Assembly: GCA_030849965.1 (NCBI GenBank)
Contig: JAVDKL010000001.1
Span: 2,648,554-2,712,553 of the forward strand
Reading direction: 5' to 3'
Length of the DNA: 64,000 nt
Source of the DNA: Schauerella fraxinea
Lineage (GTDB): Bacteria > Pseudomonadota > Gammaproteobacteria > Burkholderiales > Burkholderiaceae_B
A program made the translations under genes and the position numbers. The notes beneath the pieces are model-generated. The model saw only the letters and a program-made list of their open reading frames with translations, was not told the origin of the DNA and did no database searches. Positions 27,699-37,301 of the stretch are shown here, piece after piece. The stretch's first letter is position 1, and the number at the start of each line of letters is the position of its first letter.

Positions 27699-29500
27699 GC
27701 GCGTCCTCGTTTGAATGCCTGGCCGGCGTCCACGCCTGGATCGACCACCACACGATTGCGTCCTGCCCGCTTGGCGCGATAGAGCGCGGCGTCCGCCAGC
27801 TCGACCAGCGGCTGCCAGCTTTCCAGCCCGCGTTGGCCGACGACGGCACCGGCACTGACCGTGAGTTGCACGCGCGCGCCATCCTTGACCGGGATGACCA
27901 GTTGCTCGCACGCCTCGCGAATTCGCTCGGCCAGCACGCCGATGGCGACCACATTGGTGTCCAACACGAGCACGGCAAACTCTTCCCCGCCATAGCGCGC
28001 CACCACATCGGCGTCGCCACATTGCGCCTTGAGAGTGCGCGCCACCTGCTGCAAGACCACATCGCCCACCGGATGACCGTGCGCGTCGTTGACGGCTTTG
28101 AAGTGATCCACGTCCAACAGGATCAGCCCGGCCAGCGCCGCCTCGTGCGGCGAATACTGCGCCAGGTTTTGCCCGATCATCTCGAGCGCGCGCCGGTTTT
28201 GCAGTTCGGTCAACACATCGGTTTGCGCTTGCTGCTTCAGGTGCACCGAGAGCAACTCGCGCTCTTTTTCAAGCCGCTCGCGGCGGCGCTGCGTCACGCG
28301 CAGAATGTCGAGCGCGCCGAAGAGCGCCTGGATCTCGGCGCTCCCCGTCGGCCGGGGTGGCAATACGCGCCCACCGCCATCGCGCGCCAACGCGACGATC
28401 TCGTCGCGGGCATAAAGCAGCGGCCCAAACACGCCACGGTGACTGATCACCAGAGCGGCCAGCAACACGGCCAATATTGCGAACGTGATGACGGCGGACG
28501 CCCACATGCGCCAGCGCGCATCGTCGAGCGACTGCCGGATCTGCGCGCTGTTGAGCGCAAAGATCGCATCGCGCAGATTTTCGATTTCTTCGACGTAGGG
28601 CACCATGCGGCGCGTGAACTCGGCACTGCCGATGGAATAGTTGCCGCGCCCCCGACCCTCGCGGATCATCGTTTCGATCAAGACGTGACCTTCGCCAAAA
28701 TACTTCGTGGCGACCAGGTGGTAGCTCTCGCCGATGCGCTCGTCTTCGCGATACAGCTGCAGCATGAACGACACATAATCCCAGGTCTGTACGACCCGCC
28801 CCATCATCTCGCCCAGGTCGATCTGCCGTCCCAACGACATCGCGCTATCGGTCACCATCGGCGCCAACAGCTTGCCCGAAATACGGTCGGCATATTCGCG
28901 CATGCGCGCCAGCATCGAGGTCAGCACCACGGCGTCGGCCATTACCGGATCGGTACGGAACAAGCGTTGCCCGGCCTCGACGATGACCGGTTGCAACGCA
29001 TCGACCACGGCAAACATGCCCACCACTGAGGCCTCGACCCCGGATTGCTCACGCGTTTCGCGGGGCAAGTGCGCCTGGAAATCGACTTCGCGCCGCGCCG
29101 CTTCCAGGCTGGCGCGCACTTTGTCGAACTGCGCATCGGCGCTGGGCAACCGGATGCCGACCACGTTGTTCCAGCGGTTGGCCAACTCGTCCAGCGCGAG
29201 ATCGCTTTGCAGCCGCGCGGCCTCGAGGCGGCGCAAGGCCTCGTCGGTGGCGTCGCCCGTTTCACTGATGGCCTCATTGCCCGGCGAGCGTTCGGAGGAC
29301 ACCGCGTCAGAGGCCAGAATGGCCGCCCGGAAGAGCGCCATATTGGCGCGGCTATCGTCGGTGCGACGGTAATCGGCGTATCCCAACCAGATCAGCCAAA
29401 ACCCGAGCGAGCAGGCACACACCGTGATGAGGCCCGTGCCCATCCACAGTTTCTGGCGCACCGTGAGGGTGGTATCGCGAAGGGACAAGAGGCTTGCCAT
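27695..29500 (-). CDS. Diguanylate cyclase (GGDEF) with periplasmic sensor region
   Basis: Predicted inner-membrane enzyme of 601 aa making cyclic di-GMP from two GTP. A transmembrane helix lies at about residues 20-42, then a helical periplasmic domain of about 290 residues, a second helix (AVITFAILAVLLAALVIS) and a HAMP-like linker. The C-terminal GGDEF domain has the active site RYGGEEFAVL and LLDVDHFKAVNDAHGHPVGD. The product-inhibition site position reads GDAD instead of RxxD, so feedback inhibition may be lost. The gene sits between trkA (21 bp upstream) and trkH (ATGA overlap), an unusual place. The sensed signal is unknown. Confidence 0.92.
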   Translation of the reverse strand: MASLLSLRDTTLTVRQKLWMGTGLITVCACSLGFWLIWLGYADYRRTDDSRANMALFRAAILASDAVSSERSPGNEAISETGDATDEALRRLEAARLQSDLALDELANRWNNVVGIRLPSADAQFDKVRASLEAARREVDFQAHLPRETREQSGVEASVVGMFAVVDALQPVIVEAGQRLFRTDPVMADAVVLTSMLARMREYADRISGKLLAPMVTDSAMSLGRQIDLGEMMGRVVQTWDYVSFMLQLYREDERIGESYHLVATKYFGEGHVLIETMIREGRGRGNYSIGSAEFTRRMVPYVEEIENLRDAIFALNSAQIRQSLDDARWRMWASAVITFAILAVLLAALVISHRGVFGPLLYARDEIVALARDGGGRVLPPRPTGSAEIQALFGALDILRVTQRRRERLEKERELLSVHLKQQAQTDVLTELQNRRALEMIGQNLAQYSPHEAALAGLILLDVDHFKAVNDAHGHPVGDVVLQQVARTLKAQCGDADVVARYGGEEFAVLVLDTNVVAIGVLAERIREACEQLVIPVKDGARVQLTVSAGAVVGQRGLESWQPLVELADAALYRAKRAGRNRVVVDPGVDAGQAFKRGRA

Positions 29501-29521
29501 GATTGCGCGCTCGACGCAGAC

Positions 29522-30901
29522 TTAGAAGAATGAGGCCGTAACCTGGAACAGCTTTTCGACCTGGGCCATCTGATCGCGGCTGGGCACAAACACGATCACA
29601 TGATCGTCCGACGCAATCACCGTATCGTCATCGGGCATCAGAATCTCGTCGCCACGCACGATCGCGCCGATCGCCGCCCCTTTGGGCAAGCGAATCTCAC
29701 GCACGCGGCGCCCCACCACCCGCGAACTCTTGCGATCGCCGTGCGCAATCGCCTCCAGCGCTTCGGCCACACCTTGCCGCAATCGGTGCACCGCCACGAC
29801 GTCGCCCCGGCGCACATGCTGCAGGATTTCGCTCATGGTGGCTTGCGAGGGCGACACCGCGATATCGATCAGGCTGCCCTGCATCAGCTCGCCGTACGCC
29901 TGCCGGTTGATCAGTGCGATCACCTTGCGTGCGCCCAGCCGCTTGGCGAGCAACGACGACATGATGTTGTCTTCATCGTCGCTGGTCAGCGCCAGGAAGG
30001 TGTCCATATCGTCGATATTTTCACGCGCGAGCAATGCCTCGTCAGTGCCGTTGCCTTGCAGCACCAGCACGCTATCGGGCAGATTGGCGGCCAGATATTC
30101 GCAGCGCATCGGGCTGCGTTCGATCAGGCGCACGCTGTACTTTTCTTGCGCGAGTTGCTTGGCCAGGCGCATGCCGATATTGCCGCCGCCTGCGATCATG
30201 ACGCGGCGCACGCTCTTCTCGGAATCGCGCAATTGACGCACCGCTTTGCGGGCGTGGCGCGTGTCGACGACCAGAATCACTTCATCGCCCGGCTCGATCA
30301 CCACATCGGGCCCGGTTTGAATCTGGCGGCCGTGGCGCAGCACGTCGACCACGCGTGCGGTGACGTCGGGAAACACCTCGCGCAGCGAATTCAGCGAATG
30401 ATTCGCCATCGGGCTGCCTTCCTCGACGCGCGCCGTGATGACGCTGACGCGCCCATCAGCAAACTCCACCACCTGCAAGGCTTCGGGAAATTCGATCAGG
30501 CTATGCAGATAATTGCTGACGCTGCGCTCAGGGCTGATCAACGCATCGATGCAAAACCCGTCGTCGCCCATCAGCATGTCGTGTTCGGCAAACTCGGGCG
30601 AGCGGATGCGCGCGATACGGCGCGGCACATTGAACAATTGCCGGGCGATCCGGCACGCCACCAGATTGGCGGAGTCCGAAGCAGCACAGGCAATGAACAG
30701 ATCCGCATCTTCGATGCCGGCGCTGCGCAGCACCGAAACCTGCGTGCCGTCGCCATGGACGGCACGCAGGTCGAAACGTTCCTGGAGATACTGCAGATCG
30801 GTTGGATTGGCGTCGATGATCGTGATGTCGTTTTGTTCGGACACCAGATTCTCGGCGACGCTGGACCCGACTCGGCCAGCGCCCATGATCAACACCTTCA
30901 T
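29522..30901 (-). CDS. trkA: Trk potassium uptake regulatory protein TrkA
   Basis: Peripheral NAD(H)-binding subunit of the Trk K+ importer, 459 aa with two RCK modules. The first Rossmann motif is MKVLIMGAGRVGSSVA and the second RVMIAGGGNIGMRLA at about residue 233. Each is followed by a TrkA-C domain. Its start overlaps the ntrX stop by ATGA, so it is translated with the two-component regulator. Confidence 0.97.
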   Translation of the reverse strand: MKVLIMGAGRVGSSVAENLVSEQNDITIIDANPTDLQYLQERFDLRAVHGDGTQVSVLRSAGIEDADLFIACAASDSANLVACRIARQLFNVPRRIARIRSPEFAEHDMLMGDDGFCIDALISPERSVSNYLHSLIEFPEALQVVEFADGRVSVITARVEEGSPMANHSLNSLREVFPDVTARVVDVLRHGRQIQTGPDVVIEPGDEVILVVDTRHARKAVRQLRDSEKSVRRVMIAGGGNIGMRLAKQLAQEKYSVRLIERSPMRCEYLAANLPDSVLVLQGNGTDEALLARENIDDMDTFLALTSDDEDNIMSSLLAKRLGARKVIALINRQAYGELMQGSLIDIAVSPSQATMSEILQHVRRGDVVAVHRLRQGVAEALEAIAHGDRKSSRVVGRRVREIRLPKGAAIGAIVRGDEILMPDDDTVIASDDHVIVFVPSRDQMAQVEKLFQVTASFF

Positions 30902-31599
30902 GCGTTCCGCTTGCGCGCCGACTCGATACCCAGTTGTTTGAGCTTGCGGTACAGGTGGGTGCGCTCAAGACCCGTTTTCTCGGACACGCGCGTCATGCTG
31001 TGATTCTCGCGGCCAAGGTGATATTCGAAGTAGATGCGTTCGAATTCGTCGCGCGCATCGCGCAGCGGCTGATCGAGCGAGATGCTGCCCAGCGACCCGG
31101 TGGCATTGGGCGACGTATCTTCGGGCACTGCGGGCGCGGCAGCCGGGATGGTGACCGGGCGATCGGCATCGGTGGCGGTCGACGCGAGCGCCGCCGGCGC
31201 GAAGACCGGCGCAGCGGCCGCCGCCTGGGGCGCACGCCCCCGCGCCAGACCGGACGCGATGGTCTTGAGCAAGCGTTGCAGCGTAATGGGCTTTTCGAGA
31301 AAGTCCATGGCGCCGATACGCGTGGCTTCGACAGCGGTATCGATCGTGGCGTGGCCGCTCATCATGATGACGGGCATGTCGAGCAACCCTTGCGAGCCCC
31401 ACTCTTTCAGCAGGCTCACCCCGTCGGTGTCGGGCATCCAGATGTCGAGCAGCACCAGATCCGGACGCGCACGCAGCCGCGCCGTGCGCGCTTGCGCAGC
31501 GTTTTCGGCGAGCTCGACTGTGTGCCCTTCGTCGTAGAGAATTTCCGACAAAAGCTCTCGAATGCCAACTTCGTCGTCAACCACCAGAATTCTGGCCAT
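30898..31599 (-). CDS. ntrX: NtrX-like response regulator lacking the AAA+ domain
   Basis: Response regulator of 233 aa. The receiver domain has the acidic pair DDE at residues 8-10, the phospho-acceptor Asp in LVLLDIWMP, and Lys in LEKPI. A Pro/Ala-rich linker follows, then a Fis-type helix-turn-helix (NHSMTRVSEKTGLERTHLYRK). Classical NtrX has a sigma-54 AAA+ ATPase between these parts, which is missing here. It therefore cannot activate sigma-54 polymerase by ATP hydrolysis and more likely binds DNA as a simple regulator. It is encoded 11 bp after ntrY. Confidence 0.9.
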   Translation of the reverse strand: MARILVVDDEVGIRELLSEILYDEGHTVELAENAAQARTARLRARPDLVLLDIWMPDTDGVSLLKEWGSQGLLDMPVIMMSGHATIDTAVEATRIGAMDFLEKPITLQRLLKTIASGLARGRAPQAAAAAPVFAPAALASTATDADRPVTIPAAAPAVPEDTSPNATGSLGSISLDQPLRDARDEFERIYFEYHLGRENHSMTRVSEKTGLERTHLYRKLKQLGIESARKRNA

Positions 31600-31610
31600 A
31601 AACCGTCCAC

Positions 31611-33926
31611 CTATTGCGTAGCCGCATTATCCCGATCTTGCGGGTTCCCGTCCAGAACGCTGCCTGGCACCGCGAGTCGTGTCAATAGAACCGATACCCG
31701 CGCCCCGCCTTCGCGACGGTTGGCGACATCGATTCTTCCCCCGTGTTCTTCCACAATCTTGCGCACAATAGCCAATCCTAACCCAGTACCGTGGGATTTC
31801 GTGGTTACGTACGGCTCGAACACCCGTTGCATGACCTTGGACGAAAATCCCGGGCCATTGTCCATCACGGTAAAGCGCACGGCCTGCGGCGCCGCCGAAT
31901 CGGCGGGATCACTGTCGACCAGGCGCGTCGTGACGCGCACCATGCCCACATCGGGACGATCGACCAGCGCATCGCGGGCATTGCTCAATAAATTGTGGAT
32001 CACCTGACGCAATTGCGTCGGGTCGCCTTCGATCGTAGGCAATTCCGGTGCCAGCTCGACTTCGAGCGGCAAAACCGTTTCGCTCTCACGGGCATGGCCA
32101 TCGACAGGATCCCAGCCGTACAAGGCCAGCACGTCGGCCACCAGCGCATTGAAATCGATCTGCTGCATCACCGCGGGCGGCGTGCGGGCGAACTCGCGGA
32201 AGTCGTCCACCATGTGCTTGAGCGACGCGACCTGGTTGACGATCGTATTGGTGGAGCGGGCCAGCATCTGCGCATCGGCGGGCGCGAGTTTGTCGGCCAG
32301 CTTCATGGCCAGACGCTCAGCCGACAACTGTATCGGCGTGAGCGGATTCTTGATCTCGTGCGCCAGGCGCCGGGCCACTTCGCCCCAGGCCACGGTGCGG
32401 TTGGCCGAAATCACTTCGGTGATGTCGTCGAACACCACCAGGTAGCCGTTGCCGCGGCCATCCACGCGCAAATGGCTGCCCCGGGCCAGCAGCGTGAGCA
32501 TCTGCACCGTATCGTCGGCGCCGGTGGGCGTGATCGTGATCTCGAATTGCTGCTGCCAATGCTGGCGTTCCGAACCGACCGCGCTGTGCGCCGCAAAGGC
32601 CTCGCGCACCACGCCGGCAAACGACAGCATGCCATCGGCGGTCTCGAGCGGGCGGCCGATCACATGGCGCAGATCGGCCTGCAGAATATCCTGCGCGCCC
32701 TGGTTGACGGTGGTAACGCGAAATCCTTCGTCGAACACCAGCACGCCCGACGATAAGTTGGACAGCACATTCTCAAGGTAAACGTTGGAGCGCAGCAGTT
32801 GCTGACGGTTGGTTTCGACCATGCGGCGCGCCTCGTCCAACTGCCGTGTCATCGCGTTGAACGATCGGGTCAACTGGCCCACCTCGTCACGCGCCGGGGG
32901 CTCGGGCAAGGGCGTGTAGTCACCCACCCCCACCGCCTGCGTGCCGCCCGCCAGGCGCAACAACGGGCGCACGAGCCGCTTGGATAACGACAGCGCCACG
33001 GCGATCGCCGAAAACACCGCCATCATCAGCGCCAGCGTGAGCGTGATGCCGTAGAGCTTGCGCAGGCCCAGGCGCGAGAGGGCGAGCTCCTGATAATCGC
33101 GAAAGCCCTGCTGCACACGGTTGGCGTTGCGGGCAATCTGCTCGGGCACCGGTTGCACCAGTTGCAGCCAGCGCGGCTCGGCGGCCGCGCCGATGAGACT
33201 GTCGAAACGGGCCGGCGCCGGCAATGGCAAAATCACCCGCAAGTGCAGGCCGCCATCGTTGTCGAGATCGTTGGGCTCGTCGGCTTCGGCCTGCGAATAG
33301 CCGCGCGCCACGCGCAACTGATTGAGCACGGTGGACGGCGGCACTTCAGGCAGCAACTGGCCGTACTGATTGGTCGAGAAGGCCACGGCGCGCCCGGCGC
33401 CGGTAAAGATCAGGGCGTCCTGGATGCCGTTGGCATTGCGCAGCCGCGTAAGCACGGTCGCCAATTCGCTATCGGGCGTGCTGCCCAGTTCATTGGCCAT
33501 GGATTTGCCGCGCGCATCCAGATCGGCCAAAAGCGAATCCAGCGCGGCGCGACCCAGGTTCAAGCCAGCTTCGAGCGCGCTATCGACCCGCACGTTGAAC
33601 CACGACTCGATCGAGCGCGACATGAACTGCACCGACACCACGTAAATCAAGGCGCCCGGCACCACGCCGACCAGCGCAAACGCGAGCGCGAAGCGCGCCG
33701 TGAGGCGGGCGCCGAACTGGCGCCTGCGAATCTGCCGCGCCAGCTTGACGATCAGCGACACCACCCACAGGAACATCGCGGTGGCGAACACGCCGTTCAG
33801 GATCAGCAGCACGTCGTAGTACTGCGCAAACCGCGAGGCATTACCCGTGGACCACGCCAGCAGTCCCAGGAGCATCAGGCCGCTCAACCCGCCGATAACG
33901 AAAGCGATATTGAGCAGACGCTTCAT
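31611..33926 (-). CDS. ntrY: NtrY-family sensor histidine kinase
   Basis: Membrane histidine kinase of 771 aa. N-terminal helices (MKRLLNIAFVIGGLSGLMLLGLL; VLLILNGVFATAMFLWVVSLIV; FALAFALVGVVPGALIYVV) precede an extracytoplasmic stretch. Then come another helix, HAMP (RLVRPLLRLAGGTQAVG), PAS (NVLSNLSSGVLVFDEG), the H-box ARRLAHEIKNPLTPIQLSAERL-like motif and an HATPase with NLLSNARDAL and GTGLGLAIVRKI. The start at 33926 overlaps the DUF4390 stop by ATGA. Its cognate regulator is the short NtrX downstream. The stimulus may be nitrogen, redox or envelope related; this is not decided by sequence. Confidence 0.93.
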   Translation of the reverse strand: MKRLLNIAFVIGGLSGLMLLGLLAWSTGNASRFAQYYDVLLILNGVFATAMFLWVVSLIVKLARQIRRRQFGARLTARFALAFALVGVVPGALIYVVSVQFMSRSIESWFNVRVDSALEAGLNLGRAALDSLLADLDARGKSMANELGSTPDSELATVLTRLRNANGIQDALIFTGAGRAVAFSTNQYGQLLPEVPPSTVLNQLRVARGYSQAEADEPNDLDNDGGLHLRVILPLPAPARFDSLIGAAAEPRWLQLVQPVPEQIARNANRVQQGFRDYQELALSRLGLRKLYGITLTLALMMAVFSAIAVALSLSKRLVRPLLRLAGGTQAVGVGDYTPLPEPPARDEVGQLTRSFNAMTRQLDEARRMVETNRQQLLRSNVYLENVLSNLSSGVLVFDEGFRVTTVNQGAQDILQADLRHVIGRPLETADGMLSFAGVVREAFAAHSAVGSERQHWQQQFEITITPTGADDTVQMLTLLARGSHLRVDGRGNGYLVVFDDITEVISANRTVAWGEVARRLAHEIKNPLTPIQLSAERLAMKLADKLAPADAQMLARSTNTIVNQVASLKHMVDDFREFARTPPAVMQQIDFNALVADVLALYGWDPVDGHARESETVLPLEVELAPELPTIEGDPTQLRQVIHNLLSNARDALVDRPDVGMVRVTTRLVDSDPADSAAPQAVRFTVMDNGPGFSSKVMQRVFEPYVTTKSHGTGLGLAIVRKIVEEHGGRIDVANRREGGARVSVLLTRLAVPGSVLDGNPQDRDNAATQ

Positions 33927-34498
33927 TGCGCCCCGCCCTGCTTGGAAGAAATCGAGAATTCGAATTCGGCCCACGGCGTGGCAGGCGTCCAGGAACTGTT
34001 ATTCAATGCATTGACCTGAAAGGGCCGCGGCAACAACGCCGTATCCAGACGCAAGCGCATCTGCCCGGTGTAGTGCGTGCCCACATCCAGTCCTTCGGTG
34101 CTGCCGACGTCCCAATTGCGGATCCGCCGCATCACATCCATGGCATCGTCCAGCGACGATACCGGCAGCGTCAACTCGCCCACGCCCACCCGCCACTGCC
34201 GCGTCAACGCGTTGTAGACGATGCGCCAGGTCATCTGCGTATCGACCTCGGTGCGGTCGAACCACCACCAGCGATTCCGCGTGATGATGGCGTCGGCCGT
34301 GAAATAGAGCGGCACCCCGCGTTGCGCCGCATCGCGCAGCTGACTGTTGAGCTCGAAATCGACATCCGCATCGATCAGCAGCCGATCGCGCTCGATGCGG
34401 GGTTCGATGCGCGTGACGGCCGGTGAGGCGGCCTGAGCAGGCTCGCCGAGAAACGGCGAGCAGAGCAACAGCAACACGAGCAACAGGCGCAACATCAT
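33923..34498 (-). CDS. DUF4390 exported protein
   Basis: Protein of 191 aa with a signal peptide (MMLRLLLVLLLLCSPFLGEPAQAA). The mature part is beta-rich with ADVDFELNSQLRDAAQRGVPLYFTAD-like and NRWWWFDRTEV features typical of DUF4390. The family regularly sits between rsmB and ntrY in betaproteobacteria. Function is unknown. Its position, coupled to ntrY by ATGA, suggests an envelope role linked to the kinase. Confidence 0.88.
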   Translation of the reverse strand: MMLRLLLVLLLLCSPFLGEPAQAASPAVTRIEPRIERDRLLIDADVDFELNSQLRDAAQRGVPLYFTADAIITRNRWWWFDRTEVDTQMTWRIVYNALTRQWRVGVGELTLPVSSLDDAMDVMRRIRNWDVGSTEGLDVGTHYTGQMRLRLDTALLPRPFQVNALNNSSWTPATPWAEFEFSISSKQGGAQ

Positions 34499-34539
34499 CG
34501 GCTGGGGAGACGTAAGGAACGAGTCCTATTCTTGGCGAT

Positions 34540-35904
34540 TCAGGACTGCTTGGCAAACAGGGCGTAGAAAAAACCGTCGCGCTGCGTCTCGGCTGTTGCT
34601 TCCGCAGCAATCGGAAGCAACTGACCGGGCGCATTCAAACGCTCCGCATCCGCATGACGACGCGAAAACGCGGCCGCCTGGCGGGCGCCTTCCGCCGGGA
34701 AAATGGAGCACGTCACGTAAAGCATGTATCCACCGGGTGCAACGGTGCGCCAGAGGGCGTCGGTCATGCGGCTCTGCAGCGTGGCGGTGCGCGCCACGTC
34801 GTCCTGACGGCGCAACCAACGGATATCGGGATGCCGGCGCACGATGCCCGACGCCGTGCACGGCACATCGGCCAGCACGGCATCGAACGGCTTGCCGTCC
34901 CACCAGCTATCCAGATCCAGCGCGCTGGCGGCTTTTACCGTGACCTTGGAAGAATTCAACTTCAAGCGATCGAGGTTTTCGGTCACGCGTGTGAGCCGCT
35001 TGGCATCCGAGTCCAGCGCCAGCATCTCCACATCGGCCAGCTCCAGCATGTGGGCGGTTTTACCGCCGGGCGCCGCGCACGCATCCAGCACGCGCATGCC
35101 ATCTTTCAGCGGCAGCAGGGGCGCAGCCAATTGCGCGCCCGCATCCTGCACCGACCACCAGCCTTCGGCAAACCCAGGCAATTGCGTCACTGGGCGCGGC
35201 TGCGTAAGCATAAGACCGCTCTCGCCCACCGGCACGGCCGTCACCCCGGCTTCGGCGAACGCGGCGATCACTTGCTCGGGCGTGGCCTGGCGACGGTTGA
35301 CGCGCAGCGTGAGCGGCGCGGGACGCTGCGCCCCGGCGAGCACTTCTTCCCATTGCTGCGGATACGTGTTGCGCACGAGCGCAATCCACCACATCGGGTG
35401 ATTCCACTTGGCCTCGAGATCGCGATCGATCATCTGCAGCACGTCGTTGCGCTCGCGCAAGAACCGGCGCAGGCTGCCGTTGAGCAGGCCCTTGAAGCGC
35501 GCCATCTCTTCATCGTTGGCCGCAGCCGTCACGGCTTGGTCGACCACGGTATGCGGCGCATACGAGGGCATCGCAGCCGTATGGAAGTCGATGATGGCCG
35601 CCTTGCTGGCCGCGTCGGACGGCTTGAGCAGCGCGATGGCGACCAAGGCCAGCGCATCGAGCAGCGGGCTGGGCGGCGTGCGCGCGATCAATTGATTCTT
35701 GACGGCCCGGGCCCAGCCCAGTTGCCGCATGGTGTGAAACGCCAACGCTTGCGTCGCCGCCCGCGAAGGCGTGGAGACGGTAGCGAGCGCCTCCGTCATC
35801 GACTGGCCGCCCAAAACGGCCTCCGTGACCTGAGCCGTGGCGAGCAAAAGCGAGGACAAGGGCGGGCTGGCGCGGGAAGAATCGACGTCGGACATGGTGT
35901 TCAT
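34540..35904 (-). CDS. rsmB: 16S rRNA (cytosine-967 C5)-methyltransferase RsmB
   Basis: Methylates C967 of 16S rRNA with S-adenosylmethionine. An N-terminal NusB-like domain (residues about 5-140) precedes the Rossmann methyltransferase. The SAM loop is VLDACAAPGGKTAHML. Catalytic cysteines are in VLADVPCTASGIVRRHP and YVTCSIFPAEGA. ATG codons at 35904 (MNT) and 35895 (MSD) are both plausible starts; 454 aa with the first. It is the first gene of the minus-strand series leading to trkH. Confidence 0.95.
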   Translation of the reverse strand: MNTMSDVDSSRASPPLSSLLLATAQVTEAVLGGQSMTEALATVSTPSRAATQALAFHTMRQLGWARAVKNQLIARTPPSPLLDALALVAIALLKPSDAASKAAIIDFHTAAMPSYAPHTVVDQAVTAAANDEEMARFKGLLNGSLRRFLRERNDVLQMIDRDLEAKWNHPMWWIALVRNTYPQQWEEVLAGAQRPAPLTLRVNRRQATPEQVIAAFAEAGVTAVPVGESGLMLTQPRPVTQLPGFAEGWWSVQDAGAQLAAPLLPLKDGMRVLDACAAPGGKTAHMLELADVEMLALDSDAKRLTRVTENLDRLKLNSSKVTVKAASALDLDSWWDGKPFDAVLADVPCTASGIVRRHPDIRWLRRQDDVARTATLQSRMTDALWRTVAPGGYMLYVTCSIFPAEGARQAAAFSRRHADAERLNAPGQLLPIAAEATAETQRDGFFYALFAKQS

Positions 35905-36196
35905 AAAGCGGGTTAGGATCGATATGGTAACTGCTGGCGGGGTTGCGCCATCAGCAACGACCCAATGACCGAGCGGCCAAGCCGCCCGACCGGGGTAAAC
36001 TCGTACCCGCGAACGCCGTATACGGGCATCGCCCCCCTCTTTCTGCTGCCGGTGCATCATGCGCCGAGCCCTACCGCCCCATCGCCATGTTTTTGCCGCC
36101 CACGGCCCCTGCCGCCGCGCTTGCGCGCCGCCGATCGCATGCCGCCTTCGCCGTCAGCACTGCCTCGCAGCTTGCCGCCATGCGACGACTCGCCGC

Positions 36197-37165
36197 ATGA
36201 GCCGCCTCTTCCTCGCCCCCATGGAGGGGCTGGCCGACTACGTGCTGCGCGACGTGCTGACGAGCACGGGCGATTACGACGGGTGTGTGTCCGAATTCGT
36301 GCGCATCACCGGATCGCTCCTGCCCGCCCGCGTGTACGAACGCGACTGCCCCGAAATCCTGGCTGGCGGCTTTACCCCGAGCGGCACGCCGATGGTGATC
36401 CAGTTGCTGGGCAGCGACCCGGACTGGCTGGCTCACAACGCCGCCTTCGCGGCAACCCTCTCGCCGCACGGCATCGATCTCAATTTCGGCTGTCCCGCCA
36501 AGGTCGTGAACCGGCACGGCGGCGGTGCCATGCTGCTGGCCACCCCAGAGGTGCTGCACCGGATCGTGGCCGCCGTGCGCGCAGCCGTGCCGGTCGGCAT
36601 CCCCGTCACCGCGAAAATGCGGCTGGGGGTCTCGGATACCTCATTGGCGGTGTCATGCGCCACAGCGCTCGCCGAAGGTGGGGCGCAGGCGCTTGTGGTG
36701 CACGCCAGAACCCGGGATCACGGCTATCGGCCGCCGGCCCATTGGGAGTGGGTCGCGCAGATCGCCGCCGCCGTGAAGGTGCCGGTAATCGCCAACGGCG
36801 AAGTGTGGACGGCAGCCGACTGGGCCCGTTGCCGGGCGATCAGCGGCTGCGAAGACGTGATGATCGGCCGCGGCGCGGTATCCGATCCCTTTCTTACCCA
36901 GCGCATCCGCGGCACGATGGCGGATATACCCACGCCGGACGAATGGCCTTTGGTGGTGCGGCAGATCGCCGAGTACCTTAAAAAGCTGCAGGCCCGCGTC
37001 GATTGCCTGCATGAGCACGGCCGCGTCAAATTGTGGCTGAGCTACCTGAAACGCACCTGGCCGCAGGCCGCCGAGCTGCACGCGGCCATCCGCCACCTGC
37101 AGGGCGCCCACGAGGTGCTCGACGCCCTGAAAGCGCCGCCGCATGGCTATCGCGCCCCAGAATGA
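36197..37165 (+). CDS. dusC: tRNA-dihydrouridine(16) synthase DusC
   Basis: FMN enzyme of 322 aa that reduces uridine 16 in tRNA. It starts MSRLFLAPMEGLADYVLRDVL. The catalytic Cys segment is DLNFGCPAKVVNRHGGGAML. The tRNA/FMN-binding piece is VVHARTRDHGYRPPAHWEWV, typical of the DusC subgroup. The frame is open upstream but the family start is at 36197. The gap to the divergent rsmB (about 290 bp) shows no other gene. Confidence 0.94.
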   Translation: MSRLFLAPMEGLADYVLRDVLTSTGDYDGCVSEFVRITGSLLPARVYERDCPEILAGGFTPSGTPMVIQLLGSDPDWLAHNAAFAATLSPHGIDLNFGCPAKVVNRHGGGAMLLATPEVLHRIVAAVRAAVPVGIPVTAKMRLGVSDTSLAVSCATALAEGGAQALVVHARTRDHGYRPPAHWEWVAQIAAAVKVPVIANGEVWTAADWARCRAISGCEDVMIGRGAVSDPFLTQRIRGTMADIPTPDEWPLVVRQIAEYLKKLQARVDCLHEHGRVKLWLSYLKRTWPQAAELHAAIRHLQGAHEVLDALKAPPHGYRAPE

Positions 37166-37301
37166 TGCGATACGGCGACACGTCAGACCCTGTTTCGCGA
37201 CGAACAGGCCGTGAAACCTTGCCGGGCGGTTAAAATGCCCGATTGGCCTTGATTGCCGCGCGGATCTCGTCTGCCCGGCAGCCCCTCTTCCAGATTGCAC
37301 T

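Noticed and set aside
29600-31003. 467-codon plus-strand open frame
   Set aside because: Antisense to trkA; no family features.
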